64,000 nucleotides of DNA from CAWCDJ01 sp963794265. Its GTDB lineage: Bacteria; Acidobacteriota; Terriglobia; Bryobacterales; Bryobacteraceae. The stretch covers positions 992,001 through 1,056,000 of the forward strand of contig CAWCDJ010000001.1 in NCBI GenBank assembly GCA_963794265.1, written 5' to 3'. A model generated the notes under the pieces. The model did not search any database and was not told the origin of the DNA. It worked only from the letters and a program-made list of their open reading frames with translations. The position numbers and the translations under genes were made by a program. Every line of letters begins with the position of its first letter. Position 1 is the first letter of the stretch. Positions 25,559-35,459 of this stretch are shown here, piece by piece.

Positions 25559-26341
25559 ATGAGCCTGATGCGGGAGATCGGTGAATTCCGTGTAGAGAAA
25601 GGGACCGTGGCCCTGTGGTGGCTGGGGCAGAACGGCTACATCTTCAAGTCGCCCGAAGGAACGGTGCTGGCTACCGATCTCTACCTCACCGACAGTTGCA
25701 CCGAAGTCGCGCCGCCGGGGCTCGACCTGCATCGCCAGGTGCCGGTGCTGATCGCGCCCGAAGAAATCGACGCCGACATCATCGCATGCACCCACAATCA
25801 CCAGGACCACACCGACCCGGCAACCATCGCGAGGCTTCGACATAAGGACACAGCCCTGTTCGTCGGGCCCCACCCGAGCTGCGACGTTTTCCGCCGCGAG
25901 GGCGTGGAGAGCGGCCGGATTTCGCCTATCTGGCCGGACCACGAGCTGGAATTCCGGGACGTGCGGATCCGCGCGACGTTCGCGCTGCCGACCGACGATA
26001 CCGACCTTAACCATGTCGGGTTTCTGTTCACGTTCGGCGGCGGCCCTCGTGTTTACATGACCGGGGATACCGCCGAGTGCGAACTGTTGGCCTCGGCGGC
26101 GAAGCACGCACCGGATCTGATGATCACCTGCATCAACGGCGGGTTCAAGAATCTCTCGCACGACCAGGCGGCGCGACTGGCGGCGCAGATCCGGCCGCGC
26201 GCCGCGATTCCCTGCCACTACGACATGTTTCCCGATAACGCGTGCGATCCGCGGCAGTTCCGGGCCGCGCTCTCGCTGCGGGCTCCCGGCGTCCAATACC
26301 TTGCGCCGGTTCACGGCCGGGTCCTGGTGTACGAGAAGTAG
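25559..26341 (+). CDS. UlaG-like MBL-fold metallohydrolase
   Basis: 260 residues. Metal site HNHQDH at residues 79-84, further ligands in FVGPHPSC, MTGDTAEC and PCHYDMFPDN. This arrangement and the WWLGQNGYIFKSPEG start are those of the UlaG group, whose founder opens L-ascorbate-6-phosphate lactone. No ascorbate genes are nearby, so the actual substrate is unknown. Monocistronic. Confidence 0.85.
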   Translation: MSLMREIGEFRVEKGTVALWWLGQNGYIFKSPEGTVLATDLYLTDSCTEVAPPGLDLHRQVPVLIAPEEIDADIIACTHNHQDHTDPATIARLRHKDTALFVGPHPSCDVFRREGVESGRISPIWPDHELEFRDVRIRATFALPTDDTDLNHVGFLFTFGGGPRVYMTGDTAECELLASAAKHAPDLMITCINGGFKNLSHDQAARLAAQIRPRAAIPCHYDMFPDNACDPRQFRAALSLRAPGVQYLAPVHGRVLVYEK

Positions 26342-26352
26342 CCGCGGGCAGG

Positions 26353-26361
26353 TGCTATAGT
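26353..26361 (+). promoter_or_regulatory. extended -10 promoter of the 26396 gene
   Basis: TGCTATAGT matches the TGnTATAAT form with one mismatch, 35 bases before the start codon. The aaggagg ribosome site follows at 26384-26390. Confidence 0.45.
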
Positions 26362-26395
26362 AGGCCGAAGCTTTCCCGATTCCAAGGAGGCAGGT

Positions 26396-26767
26396 ATGCG
26401 ACGTGCAACTCTGGCAGCCATAATGATGGCGCTGATTTCGGCCGCCCTGTGGGCCGCCGACGTGACCGGAAAATGGACAGGGCAAATGGCCGGCCCCAAC
26501 GGCGAAGGCTTTGCGCTGACCTTCAACTTCAAGCAGGACGGCACCAACCTGAGCGGCACCGTGCAGGGGCCGCAGGGCGACGCTATCGAGATCTCGAACG
26601 GAAAAGTCGAAGGAGACAAGATCTCGTTCATCGTGACGATCGAGGCCAACGGCGGCATGAAAATCATGCACGACGGAACCATCAACGGCGACGAAATCAA
26701 ACTGAATACCAAAGCGGAAGGCGGCGAGTTCCCCGGCGGCGCCATGACGCTGAAGCGCGAAAAGTAA
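26396..26767 (+). CDS. small secreted beta-rich protein
   Basis: 123 residues. Signal peptide (residues 1-20, cleavage at LWAAD). The mature part is a run of beta strands (VTGKWTGQM, LTFNFKQDGTNLSGTV, KISFIVTIEANGGMKI, DEIKLNTKAEGG), a lipocalin-like or calycin-like pattern common among acidobacterial secreted proteins. An excellent aaggagg ribosome site fixes the start. Function unknown. Confidence 0.75.
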   Translation: MRRATLAAIMMALISAALWAADVTGKWTGQMAGPNGEGFALTFNFKQDGTNLSGTVQGPQGDAIEISNGKVEGDKISFIVTIEANGGMKIMHDGTINGDEIKLNTKAEGGEFPGGAMTLKREK

Positions 26768-26959
26768 TCCGCGCCTCACGCCGAAAAACGCAGTCCCGCT
26801 AACCGGCGATTCTTGCACGGTGAGGCGATCCGGAAATCCCGAATTGAGTAAATTCCGCACACGGCACCGCGCCTCGACGCCCTAAGGCGTGCCGAACCGT
26901 ACCAATGAGCTGCTAGGTCACAAAGTTGCAGCGCGCTGGATGGTAAAGGAGCCTTTGTG

Positions 26960-27388
26960 ATGCAAGAGAGCAAAATCAAGAAAACCGATCCGAATAAGAA
27001 ATTCCGAAGGGTGCTGGCGTCCAGCACCCTGGAAGGGGACACGGTCCGAAACCCGGAAGGCGAGGATCTCGGCAACATCGACGAGATCATGATCGATATT
27101 CCAACCGGAAGGGTGGCATACGCCGTGGTGTCGTTCGGCGGTTTTCTGGGGATGGGAAACAAGCTGTTTGCCATACCGTGGAGCGCGCTGAGCGTGGATG
27201 AAGACGAGAAGTGTCTTATTCTGGACGCCGACAAAGAGACGCTGAAATCCGCTCCCGGTTTCGACAAAGACAACTGGCCGGATATGGGCGATACCGCCTG
27301 GGGATCGAAAGTGTTCCAGCACTACGGCGCAACCCCCTACTGGGAGGAGCGTGAACAGAAGACCCTGCGAGGCGGGGGCGGAATGTAG
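26960..27388 (+). CDS. PRC-barrel domain protein
   Basis: 142 residues from ATG 26960, with aaggag ribosome site at 26945-26950 (a GTG directly before is an alternative). The PRC barrel covers about 18-95: LEGDTVRNPEGEDLGNIDEI, IDIPTGRVAYAVVSFGGFL, KLFAIPWSAL, KCLILDADKETL. Free-standing PRC-barrel proteins are stress-linked and bind protein partners. The C-terminus is Gly-rich. Confidence 0.85.
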   Translation: MQESKIKKTDPNKKFRRVLASSTLEGDTVRNPEGEDLGNIDEIMIDIPTGRVAYAVVSFGGFLGMGNKLFAIPWSALSVDEDEKCLILDADKETLKSAPGFDKDNWPDMGDTAWGSKVFQHYGATPYWEEREQKTLRGGGGM

Positions 27389-27488
27389 GCACAACCTGGC
27401 AGCCCGTGGCGAAAACCGCTCGTTCGTGACTTCCGCCACGAGCTGCCAGCCCTACCAGACCAGCAACCAGCAAGGACGGAGTTTTCGC

Positions 27489-27713
27489 ATGCCGCAACTG
27501 ATCCGCGAATTAGCCGGCGCCGAACCGGTAGACCAGCACGGGAATCGCACCGGCGCCCCCGTGACCTTGCCCGCTGGTACGGAATACACCATCACCGTGC
27601 CAAAGCTGAAACGGCCCAGCGACACCTTCGACGAATATTGGTCGGAGATCCGCATCGCCGATCAACTGTACCGGATCCCGCTGAAACTCCTCGAAGCCGC
27701 TAATGCCGCGTAA
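27489..27713 (+). CDS. small hypothetical protein
   Basis: 74 residues from ATG 27489, chosen over an upstream in-frame start because of an aaggacggag purine run. Beta-rich, no signal or membrane helix (VTLPAGTEYTITVPKLKRP, YRIPLKLLEAA). Same strand as the PRC-barrel gene, 100 bases downstream. Family unknown. Confidence 0.6.
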   Translation: MPQLIRELAGAEPVDQHGNRTGAPVTLPAGTEYTITVPKLKRPSDTFDEYWSEIRIADQLYRIPLKLLEAANAA

Positions 27714-27714
27714 A

Positions 27715-28413
27715 CTAAGGGCTCAAGGTGTCCGGGGACGCCGCTTCGCGGCCGGCCTGATCGAGCCGCTCGTCGACATCCTGAAGTTCCAGTTCCAGCA
27801 GTTCGCCCCAAACGATGCGGTCTTCGGCAGCCTTGCCGAAGCCGGGTTTGCGCCGGCGCGCGCGCTCTCGTTCCAATTCGTCGAGCGCCGCTACGCCGCG
27901 GGCAAGACGCCGGCCGGTTTCGCCGGAAACGGCGCTCACGGCTTCCGGGCGCTGGCTGAACTGGTGGCGCGGGGCTACCCTGGCCCTCGGATTCTCCGGG
28001 TTCGAGCGCGTCACGGCGAGCGGGAAAACAGCATCCGCGATCAATGCGGTGAGAACTCCGGAAACCACGCTGGCGGTGATCGACTCCACCCCAAACGGCA
28101 CCCATTTCATTCCCAACACGAGCGCGCCGAAACCGGAGGCGATGCCGAACGCAAGCCCCAGCCCGATTCCGCGCTTCCACCAGCGGGCAAGCCCGGCGGT
28201 CATGCCCACGCTGACACCCAGAAACAGATGCCCCAGCCAAACCCACACGGCGCCGTACCACGGCACCGCTAGTGCAATTGCCAGACGCCACCCCTGTAGA
28301 CCCAAAGCGGCGCCCAGCCCGGTGGCCAGAAGTGTTCTCCGGATCACGGCCTGGTCTGCTTGCGGTTCCACACTCTGCACGGCTTCACCTGCCTTTCCCG
28401 CGAAGCCCCCCAC
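27715..28413 (-). CDS. membrane protein with basic C-terminal domain
   Basis: 232 residues. Four hydrophobic segments between about 25 and 130 are followed by a soluble, Arg/Glu-rich C-terminus (VAALDELERERARRRKPGFG). No family recognised. Its 3' end is 2 bases from the end of the small gene on the other strand. Confidence 0.6.
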   Translation of the reverse strand: MGGFAGKAGEAVQSVEPQADQAVIRRTLLATGLGAALGLQGWRLAIALAVPWYGAVWVWLGHLFLGVSVGMTAGLARWWKRGIGLGLAFGIASGFGALVLGMKWVPFGVESITASVVSGVLTALIADAVFPLAVTRSNPENPRARVAPRHQFSQRPEAVSAVSGETGRRLARGVAALDELERERARRRKPGFGKAAEDRIVWGELLELELQDVDERLDQAGREAASPDTLSP

Positions 28414-28662
28414 CCAGTTGTGCGGGGCACGCGATACTACGGCATTTGGAAGGCCAGAGGTCGCCGAGGAACCGGGTGGAGCTCATTTCGGGCGGACCAC
28501 TCGCCAAGGCGGCAGCGATGGTAGCCTGCCTCATCTCGCTACCTCCCGCCCAAGGTGTAGCACAGCATCGTAGTCAGTGCAATGGAAATCTAGCCACTGT
28601 GCGAAAAGCTCCGATCCCCCGCGCCGGGCGCCGCGTGATACCGTCGCGTTCTGGAGTTTTCG

Positions 28663-31599
28663 ATGCGAAATCGCGCACTTTCGGTACTCGCCCTACTGCT
28701 CGCGGCGCCAGCCGCGCAGCCAGCATCCCATTATACAATCCGGCTCGACGACCCGCGAGCCGTGTACCTGACGAAAGCCGACTTCGGCGCACAGGGGGAC
28801 GGCATCGCCGACGACAGCGCCGCCATTCAGCGAGCCATCGACAAAGTTCAGGAAAGCACCGGCGAAGGCGTGGTGTTCATACCTGAAGGGCATTACCGGT
28901 TGACCCGGACTTTGACCGTCTGGCCGGCGATCCGGCTGATCGGTTACGGCGCGCAACGGCCGGTGTTCGTGCTCGACGAGAACACGCCCGGCTACCAGGA
29001 CCCAAATAGCGAAAACTACCTGGTGTTCTTCTCCGGGGGCCGCGGCGGACGCGGCGGTCGCGGCGGGGGAGGCAGCGACGCGGGCGGACGGCCCAGGGAC
29101 GCCGGCGCCGGCACCTTCTATTCGGGCCTAAGCAACATCGACATCGAAATCCTCGGCGGGAACGCCGGGGCCGTCGGAGTCCGCGGAAAGTACGCGCAGC
29201 ATTGTTTTCTTGCGCACATGAATTTTCAGGTGGGCAGCGGGCTCGCCGGTGTCCACGAAACGGGCAACGTGATGGAGGACGTGAGCTTTCACGGTGGCCA
29301 ATATGGCATTTGGACGGATACGCCCTCGCCGGGCTGGCAACTCACCATAGTGGACGCGGAATTCGAAGGGCAGCGGGAAGCGGCGATCCGCGAGCGCGCC
29401 GCCGGGCTCACGCTGATCCGGCCGAAATTCCTCAAGGTTCCGACCGCCATCTCGATCGACGCCGGCTCGAACGACGAACTGTGGGTGAAAGACGCGCGCT
29501 TCGAAGACATCGCCGGCCAGGCCGTGATCGTCAGCCTGGAAGAGAACCCGCGCACCGAGATCAACTTCGAGGACGCCCGGTGCCGGCGCGTGCCGGTCTT
29601 CGCCTGGTTCCGCGAAAGCGGGCGAAAGATGACTGCCCCGGGCGAAATCTACTCCGTGAAAACGTTTTCTCACGGGCTGCACTTTTCGGATATCGGAGCC
29701 GCCGGCCGGATCGAGGACATCTTCGAGGCGGCGCCGCTCGGCGCCATGCCGGCCTCGGTGAAATCCGACCTGCGGGATCTGCCGCCGGCCGCGACCTGGG
29801 TGAACATCCGCAGCCTGGGAGCCAAGGGCGACGGCGCCACCGACGATACCGAAGCCTTCCGCAACGCCGTGGCCGCGCACAGCGCGATCTACATCCCGAT
29901 GGGAAAGTACATCCTCAGCGACACCATCGAACTGAAGCCGGATACCGTGCTGATCGGCCTGCACCCGAGCGCCACACAACTGGTGCTGCGCGATTCGACG
30001 CCGGCGTTTCAAGGCGTGGGATCGCCCAAGCCGATGATCGAGGCGCCTAAAGGCGGCACGAACATCCTCACCGGGATCGGGCTCTACACCAACGGCATCA
30101 ACCCTCGCGCGGTGGCGGCGAAGTGGATGGCGGGAGCGGACTCCCTGATCAACGACGTGCGTTTTCTCGGCGGGCATGGAACCCAGGGGCTCGACGGACG
30201 GCGCCAGAATCCTTACAACAACACTCACACCGCGGATCCCGACCTCAACCGCCGGTGGGACGGGCAGTATCCGAGCCTGTGGGTGACGGAGGGAGGCGGC
30301 GGCACGTTCTTCGATATCTGGACGCCCAGCACGTTCGCGCAGGCGGGGATGCTGGTCTCCGACACCACGACCGAGGGGCGCATTTACGAGATGTCGAGCG
30401 AGCACCATGTCCGCAACGAAATCGTGATGCGGCATGTTTCGAACTGGCGGGTCTACGCGCTGCAAACCGAAGAAGAGCGCGGCGAAGGCGGCTTCGCCCT
30501 GCCGCTCGATATAGAGGATTCGAGCGGCATCACCTTCGCGAACTTTCACATTTACCGCGTGATCAGCATGTTTCAGCCCTACCCGTACGCGGTGAAGATA
30601 GAGCGGTCGAAAGACATCCGTTTCCGCAACCTGCACTGCTACAGCAACAGCAAGGTCTCTTTCGACAGCGCGGTGTTCGACCAAACGCACGACGCGCAAA
30701 TCCGCCAGCGCGAGTTCGCCTGGCTGGATCTTTCCGGCAAGGCACCGGTCGCGCATCCGAAAAAGGCCTCGGCCGTGCTGGCGCCGGGAGCGAAGATGGA
30801 GAAGCTGGCAGGCGGCTTTTACAACATCTCGGGCGGCGCCGCCGACCCCGCCGGCGATTTCTATTTCGTGGATGCGCACCGCCAGACGATCTACCGCTGG
30901 TCGGCGGGCAGCCGGGAACTTTCGATCGTGCGCGACAATCCACTCGACCCGGTCAACCTGGCATTCGATAAGGCAGGCAACCTGATGGTGGTGTCTTACG
31001 CCGGAGCGGGCACGGTGTACTGCTTCAAACCGGGAGCGCCGGGCGACGGCGTGACGCTGTTGAAGCCCGAACCCGTGGCGGCGCGCCCGGGAATGACCGC
31101 CGTGCTGCCGGCGGGCGACTGGCGCGCCAATCCGCAGGCGCTGGGGGAACCGTACCGGCAGTACGTCTCGCCGGATGGAACCACGTTCCTTCCCGCCGGC
31201 CAGGATTTCGTGAGCGGCGCGATGAGTTGGGGCGTGAAAAGCAGCGCGCTGATCCGCGGATTCGGACTGGCTCCCGCCGTTCCGGGGCAGCGGGCGTACA
31301 TTACCAGCGAAGCCGAAATTGCCACTTACGAGGGGACCGTGGCGCCCGACGGCGGCATCACCGGGCTCAAGGTCTTCGCCAATCAGGGAGGCGAAGGCGT
31401 GGCTGTGGATGAAAACGGCGATGTATATATCGTGGCCGGCGAGATCTTTGTGTACGACCCCTCGGGCAAGCTCATCGATACCATCGACGTTCCCGAGCGG
31501 CCGACGCAACTGGTATTCGGAGGCAAGGATCGCAAGACGCTGTTCATTCCCGCGCGCAGTTCGCTGTACGCCGTCCGGACGCGATTCGCGGGTCGTTAG
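28663..31599 (+). CDS. exported GH55/pectate-lyase-superfamily protein fused to a beta-propeller
   Basis: 978 residues. Signal peptide to about residue 20. Two right-handed beta-helix modules of the pectate-lyase-3/GH55 type each begin with the family opening (LTKADFGAQGDGIADDSAAI near 36; IRSLGAKGDGATDDTEAF near 388), as in two-barrel exo-beta-1,3-glucanases. From about 715 a propeller-like part of the NHL/gluconolactonase kind follows (GGAADPAGDFYFVDAHRQTI, FDKAGNLMVVSYAGAGTV, GVAVDENGDVYIVAGEIF). A Gly/Arg-rich insert lies near 125-145. First gene of a five-gene operon. The GH class is inferred; catalytic residues were not assigned. Confidence 0.82.
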   Translation: MRNRALSVLALLLAAPAAQPASHYTIRLDDPRAVYLTKADFGAQGDGIADDSAAIQRAIDKVQESTGEGVVFIPEGHYRLTRTLTVWPAIRLIGYGAQRPVFVLDENTPGYQDPNSENYLVFFSGGRGGRGGRGGGGSDAGGRPRDAGAGTFYSGLSNIDIEILGGNAGAVGVRGKYAQHCFLAHMNFQVGSGLAGVHETGNVMEDVSFHGGQYGIWTDTPSPGWQLTIVDAEFEGQREAAIRERAAGLTLIRPKFLKVPTAISIDAGSNDELWVKDARFEDIAGQAVIVSLEENPRTEINFEDARCRRVPVFAWFRESGRKMTAPGEIYSVKTFSHGLHFSDIGAAGRIEDIFEAAPLGAMPASVKSDLRDLPPAATWVNIRSLGAKGDGATDDTEAFRNAVAAHSAIYIPMGKYILSDTIELKPDTVLIGLHPSATQLVLRDSTPAFQGVGSPKPMIEAPKGGTNILTGIGLYTNGINPRAVAAKWMAGADSLINDVRFLGGHGTQGLDGRRQNPYNNTHTADPDLNRRWDGQYPSLWVTEGGGGTFFDIWTPSTFAQAGMLVSDTTTEGRIYEMSSEHHVRNEIVMRHVSNWRVYALQTEEERGEGGFALPLDIEDSSGITFANFHIYRVISMFQPYPYAVKIERSKDIRFRNLHCYSNSKVSFDSAVFDQTHDAQIRQREFAWLDLSGKAPVAHPKKASAVLAPGAKMEKLAGGFYNISGGAADPAGDFYFVDAHRQTIYRWSAGSRELSIVRDNPLDPVNLAFDKAGNLMVVSYAGAGTVYCFKPGAPGDGVTLLKPEPVAARPGMTAVLPAGDWRANPQALGEPYRQYVSPDGTTFLPAGQDFVSGAMSWGVKSSALIRGFGLAPAVPGQRAYITSEAEIATYEGTVAPDGGITGLKVFANQGGEGVAVDENGDVYIVAGEIFVYDPSGKLIDTIDVPERPTQLVFGGKDRKTLFIPARSSLYAVRTRFAGR

Positions 31600-31608
31600 G
31601 AGAACACG

Positions 31609-33009
31609 ATGAACCGAATACCCGTACTGGTCGCGGCCCTGCTGCTCGTGCGGCTGCCCGCCGGCGCGCAGTCGAAAGCCGGGGTCGCTGTGTGGATCAC
31701 GAATCCGGATAAGTCGGCGCTGCTCGAGCGGCAGAAACCGGCGGCATTTCCGTCCGCGGCGACGCCCGCCACCACGATCGACGTGGACGGCAAGCAGAAG
31801 TTCCAAACCATCGACGGCTTCGGCTTCGCCCTGACGGGAGGCAGCGCGCAGCACCTGATCCACATGGACGCCGCGCAGCGGGCAGCGATTTTGAACGAAT
31901 TGTTCAGCAACGGCGGCGGCGGCATCGGAATCAGCTATCTGCGCCTGACGATCGGCGCTTCCGATTTGAACCAGCGCGTTTTCACTTACGACGATCTGCC
32001 CGCGAACGAAACGGATCCGGAGATGCTGCGCTTCGACCTCGGTCCGGACAAGGACGATGTGATTCCCGTGATGCAAGAGATTCTCAAGATCCACCCGGGG
32101 ATCGGCATCCTGGCCTCGCCGTGGTCGGCGCCGCCCTGGATGAAGACCAACCATGCCTCGAAGGGCGGCAGCCTAAAGCCAGAGTATTACGACGCTTACG
32201 CGAAGTATTTCGTGAAATACATACAGGCGATGAAGGCCGCGGGAATCCGGATCGACGCCATCACCGTTCAGAACGAACCGCTCAACGCGAAGAACACGCC
32301 CAGCATGGTGATGACCGCGGTGGAGGAGGCGGCCTTCATCAAAGGCCACCTGGGGCCGGCGTTCCACGCAGCCGGGATCAAGACGAAGATCGTGCTCTAC
32401 GATCACAACTGCGATGTCCCCGAGTACGCAACGTCGATCCTGGCCGATCGTGCGGCGGCGCGCTACGTGGACGGTTCGGGCTTCCACCTGTACGGCGGCA
32501 GGATCGAGGCGATGACGCGGGTGCACGACGCATATCCGCGCAAGAACCTCTATTTCACCGAGCAGATGGTGACGGGCTCGGTGGAGACGAAGCCTTCGAT
32601 CCAGATCGCGAGGCCGGTGAGCCGCCTGATCGTGGGCGCCACGCGGAACTGGAGCCGCAACGTGCTTTTGTGGAACCTCGCGGCCGATCCGAATAACGAC
32701 CCGCACACGAACGATGGCGGCTGCACGATGTGCCAGGGGGCGATCACGATCGACGGCAACAAGGTGAGCCGGAACCTGGCTTACTACGTGGTGGCGCACG
32801 CTTCGAAATTTGTCGCGCCGGGGTCGGTGCGGATCGGCTCGAACATCCCGGATTCACTGCCCAACGTGGCGTTCCGGACGCCGGCCGGAAAGACCGTGCT
32901 GATCGTGGTGAACGCGGGCGGGGAGCCGAGGGCCTTCGGAATTCGCTATCGGGGCAGGGTGATGCCGGCGAGTTTGCAGGCCGGCGCCGTGGCCACCTAC
33001 GTCTGGTAG
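31609..33009 (+). CDS. GH30 family glycoside hydrolase, secreted
   Basis: 466 residues. Signal peptide cleaved near GAQS. TIM barrel starts at QTIDGFGFALTGGSA. Acid/base Glu223 lies in ITVQNEPL, nucleophile Glu318 in LYFTEQMV. SPWSAPPWMKT and GFHLYGG are also GH30 hallmarks. A beta-sandwich side domain ends the protein (VRIGSNIP to AVATYVW). GH30 members include beta-1,6-glucanases, glucosylceramidases and xylanases; together with the GH55-like neighbour a beta-glucan target is plausible. Aggaga ribosome site, 9 bases after the previous stop. Confidence 0.9.
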   Translation: MNRIPVLVAALLLVRLPAGAQSKAGVAVWITNPDKSALLERQKPAAFPSAATPATTIDVDGKQKFQTIDGFGFALTGGSAQHLIHMDAAQRAAILNELFSNGGGGIGISYLRLTIGASDLNQRVFTYDDLPANETDPEMLRFDLGPDKDDVIPVMQEILKIHPGIGILASPWSAPPWMKTNHASKGGSLKPEYYDAYAKYFVKYIQAMKAAGIRIDAITVQNEPLNAKNTPSMVMTAVEEAAFIKGHLGPAFHAAGIKTKIVLYDHNCDVPEYATSILADRAAARYVDGSGFHLYGGRIEAMTRVHDAYPRKNLYFTEQMVTGSVETKPSIQIARPVSRLIVGATRNWSRNVLLWNLAADPNNDPHTNDGGCTMCQGAITIDGNKVSRNLAYYVVAHASKFVAPGSVRIGSNIPDSLPNVAFRTPAGKTVLIVVNAGGEPRAFGIRYRGRVMPASLQAGAVATYVW

Positions 33010-33055
33010 CGGCGATGGTTGATCGCGGCGCGAATAGCATATATCATCGACTGCG

Positions 33056-34012
33056 ATGACGAGCAGGCGAGACTTTCTGGCAGCGGCCGGAGCCGCGGTG
33101 GCCACGGCAGGGGCGAGCGCGCAGGCCGCAGCCGTCCCCATCGTCGATTGCCACATACACCTGTTCGATCAGACACGTCCGCAGGGGGTGCCCTACAGCG
33201 GCGGCGGTCCCAACCGGGAGCCCGCGCTGCCGGCGCGATACCGCCGGCTGGCCGCACCACTGGGGGTCGTGGGAGCAATCGAAATCGAGGCGAGCCCGTG
33301 GATCGAAGACAACCTGTGGGTGCTCGAAGTGGAGGCGCGCGACTCCCTGATGGTGGGAACGATCGGCAACCTGCAGCCCGAGAAGCCGGAATTCCGCGAG
33401 TATCTGGACCGCTATCACAAAAACCGGCTCTTCCTCGGAATCCGCTACGGCAATTTGTGGGGTTACGATCTGGTGAAGCAGGTGAGCAACCCCGTCTTTA
33501 TCGAAGGGCTCGGGTTGTTGCAGCAGGCGGGCCTGGCGCTCGATACCGCCAATCCGCGGCCCGACCTGATGGAGGCCGTCCTGCGGGTAACCGATCGGGT
33601 GCCCGGCCTGCGGGTGATTCTCGATCATACCCCCGGCATGATGGCGCGGCTCAGCACCGAGGAGAGGCCCGCCGTCGAAGCCACCATGCGGGAGCTGGCG
33701 AAGCGGCCCCAGGTATATGTGAAGGTTTCGCAGGTGCTGCGCTTCGCGGACGGGAAGCCGGTCACCGAGCCGGCTCCTTACAGACCATTGCTCGATTATT
33801 TCTTCGAGACCTTCGGTGAGGACCGCCTGATCTTCGGCAGCGACTGGCCCAATGCGCTGGCGGTGGACAACCTGCCCGCGATCGTGAAAATTGTTCGAGA
33901 CTATTTCGAAACCAGGGGCCGGCAGACGGCGGAAAAGTACTTCTGGAAAAATTCGGTCGCCGCCTACCGCTGGCTGCCGCGGGAACCCGCTCAGCCGCGG
34001 GCTTCCGGCTGA
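33056..34012 (+). CDS. amidohydrolase-2 family TIM-barrel hydrolase with Tat signal
   Basis: 318 residues. The leader TSRRDFLAAAGAAVATAGA is a Tat signal. Metal site DCHIHLFD (His33, His35), ILDHTPG, and the closing FGSDWPNA Asp. This subgroup (COG3618-like) includes lactonases such as L-fuconolactone and rhamnonolactone hydrolases, which would suit a sugar operon, but no test is possible here. 46 bases after the GH30 gene and 2 before the next start. Confidence 0.85.
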   Translation: MTSRRDFLAAAGAAVATAGASAQAAAVPIVDCHIHLFDQTRPQGVPYSGGGPNREPALPARYRRLAAPLGVVGAIEIEASPWIEDNLWVLEVEARDSLMVGTIGNLQPEKPEFREYLDRYHKNRLFLGIRYGNLWGYDLVKQVSNPVFIEGLGLLQQAGLALDTANPRPDLMEAVLRVTDRVPGLRVILDHTPGMMARLSTEERPAVEATMRELAKRPQVYVKVSQVLRFADGKPVTEPAPYRPLLDYFFETFGEDRLIFGSDWPNALAVDNLPAIVKIVRDYFETRGRQTAEKYFWKNSVAAYRWLPREPAQPRASG

Positions 34013-34014
34013 TT

Positions 34015-35451
34015 ATGCAGAACCATGATTACCCGCTTCGGGCCGGGCTGTTCAGCATCGGCCTGGATGCGTACTGGCCGCAGTTCGAAGGATTGCACCG
34101 GAAGCTGACGGAATACAACCAGCGGGTGGCGGAGAAAATCGAAAGCCACGGCGTGGCGGTTTCGAACCTCGGGCTGATCGATACGCCGGAGAAGGCGATG
34201 GCCGCGGGCCACCGCTTTCGGGAGGCCGATGTCGGGCTGATCTTCCTGCACGTTTCCACTTACGCCCTGTCCTCGACCGTGCTCCCGGTGGTGCGGCGGG
34301 CGAAAGTGCCGGTCATCATCCTGAACCTGGCGCCGGGCGAAGCCATAGACTATTCCGCGTTCAACCGCATGGGGGACCGCGGCCGCATGACCGGCGAATG
34401 GCTGAGCTGGTGCCAGGCCTGTCCGGTGCCGGAAATCTCGAACGTCTTCCGCCGCTGCCGGATTCCGTTCTTTCAGGTCACCGGGATGCTCGAAAACGAC
34501 CCGCCCGCGTGGAGTGAGATTGCCGGCTGGATTCAGGCCGCGCGGGTGGCCCACGTGATGGAACACAACCGCCTGGGATTGATGGGGCACTATTACGGCG
34601 GCATGTTGGATATCTATTCGGATCTGACGCGGCACTCGGCCGCGTTCGGCGGCCACATGGAGATGCTCGAGGTGGACGAACTGGCCCGGTTGCGCCGCGA
34701 AGTCTGCGACCGGCAGCTCGACGCGCGCGTGGAGCTGTTTCACACCGCATTCGACGTTCAGCCCGATTGCCCCGCGGAGGAGTTGCGACGCGCGGCCCGC
34801 ACTTCCGTGGCCCTGGACCGGATGGTCGAGGAACACGCGCTCGGCTCGCTGGCCTATTACCATCGGGGCGCCGGGTCCGCGGAGAATGAGGACGCCATCA
34901 GCTCGATCATCCTGGGAACCAGCCTGCTGACGGCGCGCGGAATCCCCGTGGCCGGGGAGTACGAGGTCAAGAACGCGCAGGCAATGAAAATCTTGGACGC
35001 ATTCGGCGCTGGAGGCTCGTTCACCGAGTACTACGCCACCGATTTCCATGACGATGTGGTGCTGATGGGACACGACGGGCCGGGCCACATGACGATTGCG
35101 GAAGGCCGGACCAAGGTCCGTCCGCTGGGCGTCTACCACGGGAAGACAGGCCGCGGCCTTTCGGTGGAGATGTCGGTGAAGCATGGCCCGGTGACGCTGC
35201 TTTCGGTGTTGGAGACAGAATCGGGAGCGATCAAACTGCTGGCGGCCGAGGGCGAGTCGGTGGCCGGGCCGATCCTCGAGATCGGCAACACCAACAGCCG
35301 GTACCGTTTTCCCGCCGGCGCGCGGAAATTCATCGAGCGGTGGAACGCGGAAGGGCCGGCACACCATTGCGCCGTGGGCGTGGAACACGTGGCCGGCAAA
35401 ATCGAAAAACTGGGTCAACTGCTGGGGCTGGAAACGGCCCGGATCTGCTGA
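34015..35451 (+). CDS. L-fucose/L-arabinose isomerase-like protein
   Basis: 478 residues, cytoplasmic. The N-terminal Rossmann-like part (ADVGLIFLHVSTYALSSTVLPV, VPVIILNLAPG) and LMGHYYGGMLDIYSD resemble the fucose/arabinose isomerase fold. Metal-site-like residues occur in AGEYEVKNAQAMKIL and MGHDGPGHM. Enzymes of this fold convert aldoses to ketoses. In this operon it would handle a released or oxidised sugar; the exact substrate is unknown. Confidence 0.8.
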   Translation: MQNHDYPLRAGLFSIGLDAYWPQFEGLHRKLTEYNQRVAEKIESHGVAVSNLGLIDTPEKAMAAGHRFREADVGLIFLHVSTYALSSTVLPVVRRAKVPVIILNLAPGEAIDYSAFNRMGDRGRMTGEWLSWCQACPVPEISNVFRRCRIPFFQVTGMLENDPPAWSEIAGWIQAARVAHVMEHNRLGLMGHYYGGMLDIYSDLTRHSAAFGGHMEMLEVDELARLRREVCDRQLDARVELFHTAFDVQPDCPAEELRRAARTSVALDRMVEEHALGSLAYYHRGAGSAENEDAISSIILGTSLLTARGIPVAGEYEVKNAQAMKILDAFGAGGSFTEYYATDFHDDVVLMGHDGPGHMTIAEGRTKVRPLGVYHGKTGRGLSVEMSVKHGPVTLLSVLETESGAIKLLAAEGESVAGPILEIGNTNSRYRFPAGARKFIERWNAEGPAHHCAVGVEHVAGKIEKLGQLLGLETARIC

Positions 35452-35459
35452 GGTATGGT

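Noticed and set aside
29128..32154. 1008-codon reverse frame opposite the beta-helix/GH30 genes
   Set aside because: Antisense shadow of two well-supported enzymes; composition is His/Arg/Gly-rich without domain motifs.
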